Below are positions 23,701 to 35,700 of a stretch of 64,000 bases of DNA, piece after piece (the first letter of the stretch is position 1; every line of letters starts with the position of its first letter). The position numbers were made by a program, and so were the translations under genes. The notes under the pieces were generated by a model. That model was given only the letters and a program-made list of their open reading frames with translations. It was not told the DNA's origin and made no database searches. The DNA lies in the NCBI GenBank assembly GCA_038373865.1, contig JAXGGA010002202.1, positions 62,001-126,000 of the forward strand. The letters are read 5' to 3'. This DNA comes from Uloborus plumipes. Its lineage: Eukaryota > Arthropoda > Arachnida > Araneae > Uloboridae.

Positions 23701-26700
23701 AAGATCGCGGTAAAAATGATCATTTTCGATAATAAGGGAAAGCGTTGACTATGCGGAGTGTCCCATGATCACGTGGTATCCAGCGGAGGATGTTGACGCG
23801 CGCTTCGAGGAGAAAAAGAGGGGATAAGGAGTATCTATTCCTTTTAAGATCTATGAAATAACTCTTAAAGCAACCTAATTACCAAATACAAGACATTTTA
23901 AAAAAATGAAAGACAAAAGAAAGTAATTTTCAGATAAACAACAAGTACCTAGGGACCGAACCCTCTCAGTTAAAAAAAAAGAGGTTTGTAAACTCGTGTT
24001 TCTTTCTAAAGTGCAAAGTACTTATTTAGATAAACTTGAAAAGCATTTTTAAGCCTTTGGTTGCAATTACACATTTAGAACAGCCAGAATTTGTTTTAAA
24101 AAACAACCTTATTTAATCCATGCTCACCGTAAAATCACACCCAATTTCATTTCATTTGGGGCCGAAGGCGCGGGAGGGGTTGATGAGAATGGATGCAGAG
24201 TCCCTGTTCTCCAGTACGCATTTGGTTCCAGTTGGTTTTGACTTTCACTTCACTTCTCACTCCAGGGTTCCCCCGTACATACCACAACTCGTGGTTTAAC
24301 TGGGATGGGGCCCTGAAGAGCGCTCTGTTCATTTTTGAACCAGGGCTAAGGGCCGAGCAAACCGTTGGTCCAGTACCCCCCAGAGGTATCGTCCCCAGCC
24401 ACCATTAATGCCGATGGTGGATCTTTGATCGGCCCTTTTACCCTCCAGTTAAGAGTCCGACAACTTACCGGTGGGAGTACCGTGGCCCACACCCAATTCT
24501 AATTTTATTTTGATCGATCTCTTTTAAATTTCAAAAACAATAACAATTCTAACGTGTTGCCTAAACTTGTTTGCCAAATACAATAAAAATTTAAATTTAC
24601 GCTGATGTGATTAAATATGAAATCCATTGTTATAAAAAAACATGGTTGCTATGAAACAGTAACAATAAGAGTAATCATAAAAAAAAATGGTGAAAGAAAG
24701 GATGTCAAACTTTCAATGAAGACACAAAAAAACGGGAGGTTTTGTGAAAAGATAACCCTTTTAGGTTACTGAGGAACAAGATCAGATTTACTTTATCTTC
24801 CTTACTAAAAAATTGTTTAATATGACAAGGAAGCAAATCAAAACTTATCACAAATAATAAAATATTTTAGGAAAGAAACACTATTTCAAATTGAAAAGAT
24901 TTAAGTCAGCCACTAGAAGAGCAGTAGAGCTCTCTCTGGTATACAATGTACCTGCAACAGAGCAAGTAGAAGAAAAAAAAGAATCTTTCAAAATAAAATT
25001 TGGGTCAGAAAAGACAAGAACCTAAATGAAGGTGCAAGACAATACTTACAAGAGAAAGAATAATAGAGTACAATTAAAACTAAATAAATAAAGATAATAT
25101 GTTTCTTACTTTCATAGGAATTCCAGTAACTGTTGTTGATGCTAAATTATAATGTTGCTGAACAAGAACCCCAAGCTTTGCTGCTAAGTGACGACCTGAT
25201 TTGACATTGTGAATTTCAGTGCTCAAAATTGGAGACACCTAAAAGTTTCAAAATTGTAATTATTAGTTGTAATAAAAAAATATAATAAAATAAAATTAAA
25301 AAAAAACAGACTAGTTTGTTTCAAAAACAATATAAAAATTGAAACTGCTGAAAATTAATTACTTTCTTGGTTATATTTTTAAAAATATCAACCTTTCCAA
25401 CAAAAGTTGAAAGTGTCCAATTCAAACCAAAGAAACTTTTAAAAGAATTTAAATTCAGTTATAATTTATAGGAAACTCAGAGTAAAAGGGAAAACAATAC
25501 AATTGATAAGAATCTTAATGTTATTAAAAACTTAAAAAATACTCTTATTATAACCACAGTAGAAAAAGCAAGCAATAATTTTGCAATTATGTGCAAAGTT
25601 TTGTACAAATAATTAATTAAAAGGATATTCCAATGTCAACGCGTATACTATGATCATTGAGGCAGAGTTCAGCTTAAAGAAAAAATTACTTACTTTCAAC
25701 AAAATCTTAACCGTTACTTTAACGAAAATCTGTTACCCAGTACATTTCATACACAGTTTAAATAATGACCCATAGGAGGGGAAGTAGAAAATTAAAAAAA
25801 AAAAAAACAATAAATGCAGAATATTTAAATGAAAATTCGACCCAAAAAAGTTAATCTTATGTGAAAGGGGCTTTTATCCAGCAAAAAAAAAAAAAAAAAA
25901 AGCAGTACAAGAACAGTGTTCCAACATTAATGCACTCTTTTGCTTTCAACACATAATGTACATGTGATCAGATAAATGTAAATAGTGAAAAAGTCCTTTA
26001 AAATCGTAGATCAATTCACTTCACTCAAAAGAAAATGTGGAGCAAAGAATATTACGAAATTAACTATGATTTTTTAAAAATTCAATTGATATTTATGCAA
26101 TCTTAATTTAAATATGAACAAAAATCAGAATTCAATCTTTACTTTCAACATTTCATTCCTAATGATATTTCCACACTAAACTCCAATTTCCAATTCAAGG
26201 TAATTTTTTTCTTTTTCATATCTTAAATCATGTGTGAATTTAAGGCAATGCAAACTCCAAACCAAAGAATTTGAGGGAATTAAACTGAAGTCAGAAAATT
26301 ATCTTTGTATTTATAATGTCAATTTTGGACTAATTTTAAAACTAGCTTGTTTCATTAATCGAAATTAAACAATGGTTACTGTTTTTCTTCTTAGGGCTTC
26401 TGAATAGAAACAAATGTTCCTTGTTTCAATAACGTTCTCACGCTCTCTTGAGTCGAGCATTTCAACATAGAAACATATAAACGGAAATGCATCAAGTTAT
26501 GAAACTACATTATAAATATTATGCTTAGCTTTTACCACCTTGTACCATTCTCCAATAATTTAATCATATATAACTTTTAATTTCTTAGATGCAAATTAAG
26601 TGCATTAAGCTGTAACTTATTTACAAGGCTCAATTTTCCTTTTAATTTTTGGGAACAAATATTTAAAATGAAATACCTTGAAAGAATTAGAACTTATTTT

Positions 26701-29700
26701 CAATCACATGGAATAGAGCATTTTGAAAGACTAGATGAAAATATTACTCGGAGCAATTAGTGGGTAAGCAATACTTTATCCAGAAATTTAATAAGCCCAA
26801 ATAAAATTAAAAATACTTGTGATGTAACAAATTTGCTTGAAGAAAATGAAAAAAAAAATATTTTTGAAAACATACCTGCCAACTTCTGAGAAAAAAATCC
26901 AGAAGATTTTTTTTTTTTAATCCAGAAGATTTTTAATGCAAAACAAAATCAAACAAGACACTTTTTAAACCTACTCTTTTCATTTAATATGAAATTAGTT
27001 AAGAATTTCATATAAATTGAACTTATAGGATTTAGTAAAAATTAAAATGGAATCATTTGCATTGGAATCAGTTTTAATGGATTCATATTTAAATTTGTTA
27101 CATGAAAACTTTTACATTTATTTTATAAAGTTACCAAGCAAAATTTCAAAAATTTTTAATATAAAATTAGGCTCTCACAAAAAATGTGCACTGTAGTATA
27201 TCATTAAAACTTAATACCAAGAATATTATAACAAAAGAAAGTAAAAATTCTTAACAGTACCACAAAACATAACATGAATCTAATATTTGCTATTTCTTCA
27301 CAAAGGCTGTAGTAGCTTGTTTAGCTTTTTTTAGAAAGTCAAGGATAAAGTTATTTTCATAACAATGTTTTTCTCGTGACATTTCACAATCCGAAGATTT
27401 TCCAATGTTTTTGTCGACATTGAAGCCCTGAACTCTGTTTTAGTTTTCTTTACGATACTGAACACCCTTTTGCATTCAGCATTGCTATGCGGAATGGTCA
27501 CAATACCTTGCAAAACCCTTGGAATTTTATCAAATCTAAGTTGACCGTTATAATCAGTAACAGTACTTAAATAGTTCAACTGTGCATCTATGGAATCACC
27601 TTTAATTGAACTATCTTCAACTTGCAATTCAGTGAATTGTCTCCTAAGACAATCCCACGCCTCACTTTCTGTTTCTCCTTCTCAAAGAGTAAATAAAAAG
27701 GGAACCTTCTTAACAAAATACTCAACACTTTTAAAAGATGCATTTTCAATATTATTCAAGTCTGCAACCTGAGCATTAACTAGAATCTCTCCATTAAGAG
27801 CAAGAATCTGAGAAACTGTCACGCCTCGCATTCGCATTATGAGTGATTCTTGACCTCTCAGATTTTTTCCAAAAAATCACCAAATGTTTATTATCTTACG
27901 GAAAGATCAAATCCAGAATGTTTTGTTCTAAAGTTGAGTTGTTTGGTTTTTATGAATCCCTAAAGGTGAAGGTACGGCACCAAAAATTAAGCGTATTTTC
28001 AAGACATGGAAGTTGCTATGAGCCAAAACTCTTACCAGGAACTATTGAACTCCAATTTTCTTTTTGTATATTACAGAAGGTTCAAACTTTACAAAATGAA
28101 TGTTAAATTTGAGGTAAGTTGTTGCAGTAAGGTCAGTGAAGGCCCTCAAAACAAGGCATTTTTGAAGTTTTTCATCATTTTTGAGGCCCAAAAACAGCTT
28201 GTACATTTCAGTTGCCACGGCAAAAGTAGTGTCGTTTGAAAGACCAGTGTAAGCACTTTAAAATAATGTATAAATACCCGTGGAAAGTTCAACGTGCTTT
28301 TAGTTGCGTAAGGCCGAAATATGAAAAATGTTATATTTTACCGATATTCAAAGAGTCATAACTTCCTCTGCCAACAACATATTGAAATATTTTTCTTGCC
28401 AACGTCATACTCTATTCTTTGTCTTAACAGAACAGATGAGTCTTTTGAGGCGAAATGCTTAAAATTTTTTTACAAAAAATGCACAGGAAAAAATACATTT
28501 TTTGTAAAAAAAATTTTTACATTTCGCCTCAAAGGACTCGACTGTTCTGTTAAGACAAAGAATAGAGTATGACATTGGCAAAACATATTTCAATATGTTG
28601 TTGACAGAGGAAGTTATGACCGTTCGAATATCGGTAAAATATGAATTTTCATATTTCGGCCTTACGCAACTAAAAGCACGTTGAACTTTCCTCGGTTATT
28701 TATACATTATTTTAAAGTGCTTACACTGGGCTTTCAAACGACATTACTTTTGCTGTGGCAACTGAAATGTACAAGCTGTTTTTAGGCCTCAAAAATGCTG
28801 AAAAACTTCAAAAATGCCTTGTTTTGAGGGCCTTCACTGACCTTACGGAAACAACTTACCTCAAATTTAACATTCATTTTGTAAAGTTTGAATCTTCTGT
28901 ATTCCATATACAAAAAGAAAATTGGAACTCAACAGTTCCTGGTAAGAGTTTTGGCTCACAGCAATTTCCATGTCTTGAAAATCTGCTTAATTTTTGATGC
29001 CGCACCTTCACCTTTAGGGATCCATAAAAACTAAACAATTCAACTTTAGAGCGAAACATTCTGGATTTGGTCTTTCCATAAGATAATAAACATTTGGTAA
29101 TTTTTTTGAAAAAATCTGAGATGTCATGAATCACAGGCGTGACACTCTCTCAGATTCTTGCTCTTAATGGGAAATTTCTTAATCACATAATCACAAACTG
29201 CAATGTAATATCTTCTTACTGAAGAATAGAATTTATTTTGCTTTTTATCAGTTAACTTATTCACCATTTCCTGAGTTTTGAAACCTATAAATAAATTTGA
29301 ATTAATCTTTTTTTTTTTTGTCCTGTGCCAGCCAGGCTGGCAATTTCGGGTGCGCTGCTTCACTTTTCCAACTGTACCGTTATTTGATATGAAGTCCGAC
29401 TTCCACAGTACACGCATGCTATAGGTACCCGTTTATAGGGTAGGAAACCTTTCACACAAAGAAAGGACAAGGACAGGCTAGATAAAACTCATCCATGCCT
29501 AAGTCGGGACTCGAACCCGGGGCCACACCATCCTTGGCAGACTATTCTGACCACTAGACAAGGTGGCCGGCAATTTATCAATTGATTGGCTTCATAGTGG
29601 TAATTTATTGTTAAGAGGTTTTAACTCTTAATTATCAAAGGTTTCAAAAACTTCATAAATAAACATTTTAAAAAACCACACAACATGTTATTTAAAACAT

Positions 29701-32700
29701 GTATTTTTGGAGAGGATGATTGCAATGTAGCATTTATTTTTTCAAAATCTGAAATAGCACTTAATATGAATAAACAGTAAACTTTGTTAAGATCTGATGA
29801 TAAGAAATGAAAAATTTTTTCTTTGCTAGTTACACTGAAGCTAGTTTTAACATCACTTTTTATCTCACTCGGTCTTTGATTTTTTTAGTATTGATTTTTT
29901 GCTTTTTGTTACAAAAATTGTTCTCCGTTTCCAAAGGTCGCCTTTCGGTCTGTACATAAGAATTCAAGGCTACAGCTTTTCTATTTACTTTAGGGATTGT
30001 ATATAATGCCAATGAGGAAGAGGTAAAAGGCTTTGACTGTACTTCACTCAAAAAAAAAAAAAAAAATGCCTGTAATGCATCCCATTGATCCAAAACCCTA
30101 GACAGAGCTCTGCCTAAGGACAACCAGTGTGAGGCTACATGCTTTAATATCTTTCTAGTTTCAGCACTGTGAAGGTTTTGAAATGCTTTTAGCTTCTCTT
30201 TGCGTTTATTGCTTTTTTCTAGATTAAGGTAGATGTCAACTATAATCTGGTCGATACGGGGCCGTCGCAAATCATTGGTAACTTTTTCTCCCCCCGGGCC
30301 GCACACTGGCTTTAGTGAAGTCACACATTGAGTTCTTCCTCCGCGCTAGAGGGAAAGCATGCTTTCACCCTATCTTTCGCTTAAAAATGGGAATTAATTG
30401 TACAATACACATGTTAAAACTTATATATTTTTTGGCATATTTTTTGCTGGCTTACATATTAGCCTAATCAATGTGGAAGGTATAATAAATATCACATTGA
30501 AAAATAATAATAATAAAAATACTTAAAATATAAAGTTTGCAAGTGTCACTCTTTCCAAATCATGCTCTCTCTCTTTTTTTTTGAAAACTTAAAAAATATT
30601 ATTGAAACCCACCCAATCCGAAGTAAAATTTTTAGCTGTAAGATTTTTCAAACAAATCTTTTGTATATAAAAAGGATGTATTTTTGTATGTTTGTTCCTT
30701 ATACACTAGGTGGCCAAAAGTATCCGGACACTTTCGAAAATTCACATTCTTACATATAGCTCGAAAAATAAGTGATCAATTGTTCTTTAACTTTAGTCAT
30801 ACAAAATATAGGCTTCACCGAACATTTCCAAGTTGAAATTAAATTACCCTTGCATTTGGGGGACGACAAGAAGGGGGGTTGAAAGTAAAACCGCTTTTTG
30901 ACCATAACTCTTCGAAAATAGCTCGGAATAAGCTATCAATTTCAGTAATTAATTAGCATACTATGTATAATTATTGTACAAATTTTTATGAACGTACCAC
31001 TCTTACTTCCGAAGATATGAAACATTTTTTAAAAAATGGCAATTTTATTTGAAGGGTTTTTGCTCATAACACGCAGAGTTTTTGATCAAACCTAATCAAA
31101 ACTTCAGGAAAAATGACAAAATACAATAGAAAGAACATACTAAAACGGTAAATAAAAATATTAAAAATTCGATGAGATATGAACGTTAAAAGGAAATAAT
31201 TTTTCACGGCGCATGTGCGAACGACAGAAATTTATAACTACAAAAATATTGTAGCCTGGTTTATACTGCATCTTATAAAAAAAGTTCCAGTTGAATATCT
31301 TAAAAATTGAAAAAGATATCAGCGATCGAGTGAGCTGTAATTCATTCATTCGCAGACAATACATAGATGGCAAGGGGTTCTCCACAAATAGTGTGGTGAC
31401 AATTGAGCATTTTCTTCAATGTTCAATTGTATACAGTTTGAAAATTTATATTCGGCATAGAAGTCACATTTCGCCTATTCGGCTAAAAAGACCTTATACG
31501 TAGGTGGCCAAAAGCATCCGGACACCCCCTGAAACGTTGGTTTTGAACGATGACGCAATAACCTTTTAATTTAAAAATAGCTCTTTGTGGACAGACCCTC
31601 ACTTTTTATGTATTGTCTGCGAATGAATGAAATACAGCTCACTAGATCGCTGATATCTTTTTCAATTTTCATGATATTCAAATGGAACTTTTTTTATAAG
31701 ATGAAGTATAAATCAGAGTACGATATTTTTGTAGTTACAATTTCTGTCGTTCGCGTATGCGCCGTGAAAAAATATTTCCTTTTAACGTTCATATCTCATC
31801 AGATTTTTAATATTTTTATTTACCGTTTTAGTATGTTCTTTCTCTTGTATTTTGTCATTTTTCCTGAAGTTTTGATAAGGTTTGATCAAAAACTCTGCGT
31901 GTTATGAGCAAAAACCCTTCAAATAAAATTGCCATTTTTAAAAAAATGTTTCATATCTTCGGAAGTAAGAGTGGTACGTTCATAAAAATTTGTACAGTAT
32001 TTATACATACTATGCTAATTAATTTCTGAAATTTATAGCTCATTCCGAGCTATTTTCGAAGAGTTATGGTCAAAAAGCGGTTTTACTTTCAACCCCCCTT
32101 CTTGTCGTCCCCCAAATGCAAGGGTAATTTAATTTCAACTTGGAAATGTTCGGTGAAGCCTGTATTTTGTATGACTAAAGTTAAAGAACAATTGATCACT
32201 TATTTTTCGAGCTATATGTAAAAATGTGAATTTTTGAAAGTGTCCGGATACTTTTGGCCACCTAGTGTACAAATCCAATTTTCGTCGGATTTTCATCAAA
32301 CTTTTTTTTTTTTTAAAATTACGCCCGCCATTGCTCCCTCAAGCATAAGACGTCTTGCAGTCCAGTATAAAAATGAAGTGGCCTTAGAAGGTGTGAGGGC
32401 CTGAAAGCAGTCATTGGTATGAATGTCAAAAAGAGAGGGACAGCTAAAAAGATGCTTCCCTCTCTTCGGAGAGGTGTTGCAAACCCTGCAATCGGGTGAA
32501 CTGGCCAGGTTGATTTTGTGCAAATGGGCCTGCAAATAGTCATGACCAGTGAGAGTCCTAGAACATGCAACTCCTTCGGCCCTGGGAAGGAGGGAGAGAT
32601 GAGAGCGCTGCTCCTTATCTAGAAGGCAAGACCAGGATTTTCCTTCAGCCATGTTCTTGGGAGCAAGAACTGAACCATGCCTGATCTTGCCGGCAAATAA

Positions 32701-35700
32701 TTCGCCTTGCGTTTCTAAGAGGAACCGGTTGTGGAGATGGAGGCACAGCTGCAGCCTCTTTGGCCAAGGTGTCTGCCCTTTTGTTCCCCAAGATGCCACA
32801 ATGGGCAGGGCTCCACTGAAAGACGACCTTTCTTCCGGAACACAAAAGAGTCAATGCACTGTTTGCACTCAAGCTCAAGTTGAGAGGGGTATAAAAGTTG
32901 AGAGGGGTATAAATTATACTCAAAAATGACATGAATCGCAGCCTGAGAATCAACAAAGATAACAATATTTTGCACAGCTGGTTCACCAATAGCTCTGATG
33001 GCCATAAATATTGTATTCATCTCCCCATCAAAATTATCCGCCCAAGTATCAAGAGGTTCTTGAAGACTAAAAAATTTGGAGTAAACGCCGGCACCAGCTC
33101 TACCAGCAGAAGGAGTGGCCGAACTGTCAGTATAAACCTGTAACCATTCCCGATCAGGGTATCTCTCGTGTAGTGGCCAAGGCAATGGAATACAATTCAA
33201 TCTGGTGAGAGTCTGACTTCCGGACAGGCTGTAACAAATCAAATCTGGCATTAGCATATTTCAAAAGGCCAGGAAAAATAGACGGTCTGTAAATTCACAG
33301 TGGCTCAGGCAGTCTGAGCAGTTGGAGACCTCAAAGGCCTCTACAAGTTTTTGGCACTCCAAAAGAAAGGAATGTTGAGATTTAAGTCTTGTATGAGGAA
33401 GAATATAATCTGGCCAGAAATGCTCCTTTCTCAGCAATCTCTCAGCAAGAGAAAGAGCAGCATTGATTCTTTGGTCAGATAAATTATAAATTTCTGTCTG
33501 AAGCTGTATAACAGGAATAGGGGTTGACACCGCAGCCCCAGTGATGAGTCTCAGTGCTTTATTTTGAACCAGGTCGAGTTTTGAAAGTGCGCTATCTGAG
33601 ACAGGGACAAGAACCTCTGAGCCATACTCCAACATAGTTTAATGTAAGATGTAAATGTGGATGAAAGAACACTTTGAGAGGACCGCCACTTAATTCCAGC
33701 TAGAAGTTTTAGAAGACTAAGGCACCACTTTATCAGTCACTTTGTTAATATATTTATTCCAAGTTAGTCTAGTGTCAAGAGTTATGCCCAAGTAGGTAGC
33801 ACAATCAGTTCGATCCAAAGCATTGTTGTTGTACACCAAGTTAACATCAAAAGTTTCGGTATTAAGGGTGAAACGTTCGAAATTTGTCTTTTCCAGGTTA
33901 ACTTTGAATTCATTGTCCAGGGTCCAGGTTTCCAGGGCCTCCAAAGCCAAATTTAGTGTTTTCTCCAACATGGGGATGTCAGAGCCAGTAGACCAGATAA
34001 CAAAATCATCAGCATACAACAGTGACTCAGTCTCTGGAACAGTCCCTTTAATAAAACTCAAAAGGTTATTAACCATGACATTAAAGAGAACAGGACTCAG
34101 AACCGAGCCCTGAGGAAGGCCCTGCCTGGTTCGACCAAAACCCGAACAAGAGTTACCGTATTTAATGTAAAGGAATCTTTGTGAAAGAAAATCACTAATC
34201 CATTTAAAAAGATTTCCATGCACTCTTATATGAAGAAGCTTCCTAAGCAGCTTTTTTCTCTAAATGCGGTCAAATATCGATTTAAAATCGACAAAGACAC
34301 TTTGACAAAGTACTTTGTTTCCTCTGAAAACCATCCTTTATATGTTGCGAAAGTCGAACAATTTGTTCGGTTGTATTATAGCCACGTCTGAAACCAGCCT
34401 GTCTCTCAGAGATATGGCCACCGTGGTCCAAGTAGAACTGAAGTCGGTCAACAACCATTCTTTCGGTTAACTTACTTAGGATACAAGTCAAGGAAATTGG
34501 TCTAAAATTTTGGATGTCAGTCGGGTCTTTACTAGGCTTCAAGACAGGTATAACCTCTGCCTTTCTCCAGAGGCTCGGGAAAGTGCCGCCCCAAGTTTTA
34601 TTTATAAAATTCAGGACTGTTTGTTTAGCTTTTGGGCTAAGCTCCAAGACAAATTTAGGGAGGCTGCCATCTGGACCAGCACACTTTCCTCTTGTCAAGC
34701 AATTTAGTCCTCTTTTAAATTCACGAACAGTGAAAGGTGAAGAAAAAAGGTTATTCCATTCTTGGTCATCACTAGACGGGGTAATTTCCCCTCGCTTAAT
34801 CCTGGTTGATGCGTTAAAATTACTAACCTTACGGTAAAATTTTAAGAAAGCTTTGGCAATATCTTACTCTGAGGTCAAAGTCTTTGTGCCTATCTTCAAA
34901 GGTTGTTTTCAAGGCTGTGTGCGTTTACTATTTAAAGCAGATAAAAATCTAAAGGCCTTTGGTCCGTCCTTTCGGTAGTCCATGCCCTCCAAAAACTGGC
35001 CAAAAGAAGAGCGTTTTGCGCTTAGAATTTCTTTTTTCAAAATGGCCTGACTTTTTCTTAAAGCAATACAATCTTCCAGGAGGCCAGTGGATTCTGCTCT
35101 AGTTCTTGCATGGTCTTCTTCTTCCTTAAGAGCTTGAAGCTCATCATTCCAGAAAGGTCTTGCATTTTTAATGTGACCTCTAGGGAGGTCACATTAAAAA
35201 TGCAATGATTTTCATCAAACTTGGTACAGAGGTTCCTTGATGCACTAGAACTTGCATAGGTGGGGTTTTGAAATTAAAAAATCCAAAAAGCTTAAAATTC
35301 AATTTTTTTAATCTAAAAAAGGCCATTTTCTCTCAATTTTGAATATATAGAGTAGTAAGATTTTAAGCATACAAATTGATAAACTTTAACACATTTAAAT
35401 ATGAGTATTTTCCAACAAAGATTACGATACACAATGAATTATCAATTTAAGACTCACCTATTTCATTTTAGTATGAAATAAGATAAACAAAATGCAATAC
35501 CATGCAACGCCGGGTAATAAGCTTGTATCAAATAAATAAATAAGGAATAAACCCTTAGTTAATATAATATCCTCCTGTTATGACATATTTTCGTAGTAAA
35601 GTTCTGTATTAAGCTTTTTGCGACTTGAAACAGAGGAGATATGAAAATAATGGACGAAAGAAACCCACCACACATTTTTAAATCAAAATTAATTACTGCA

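Larger units (their letters stand above)
32304..35206 (-). mobile_element. RNase H-bearing LINE, 5'-truncated, with 16-bp target duplication
   Basis: The insertion is bounded by GATTTTCATCAAACTT on both sides and has a poly(A) tail on the minus strand (T-run at 32302-32313). It keeps the 3' 2.9 kb of the element. At the 5' junction a perfect 46-nt hairpin (35160-35205) is made from the terminal sequence. The family order is reverse transcriptase, RNase H, then a Cys-rich knuckle, as in the I/Jockey-related groups that retain RNase H. A decayed relative is at 13925-15510. Confidence 0.88.
30600..35527 (-). mobile_element. Second GCCCGGCGTTGC-type repeat, split by two insertions
   Basis: On the minus strand it starts TACAAGCTTATTACCCGGCG at 35527, the same kind of end as at 5801. 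Its interior continues past the LINE (GATTTTCATCAAACTT at both LINE edges) and past the mariner-like foldback to about 30600 (TTGTATGTTTGTTCCTTAT). The left limit is an estimate. It is itself inserted in the hAT transposon. Confidence 0.55.

Noticed and set aside
24147..24487. Possible Lys tRNA head in the SINE-like insertion
   Set aside because: CGGACTCTTAACTGG recalls the anticodon arm, but the stem does not pair and there is no B box, so tRNA origin is not claimed.
32651..32929. Plus-strand open frames across the LINE at 32.3-35.2 kb
   Set aside because: They are antisense shadows of the reverse transcriptase and RNase H coding sequence.
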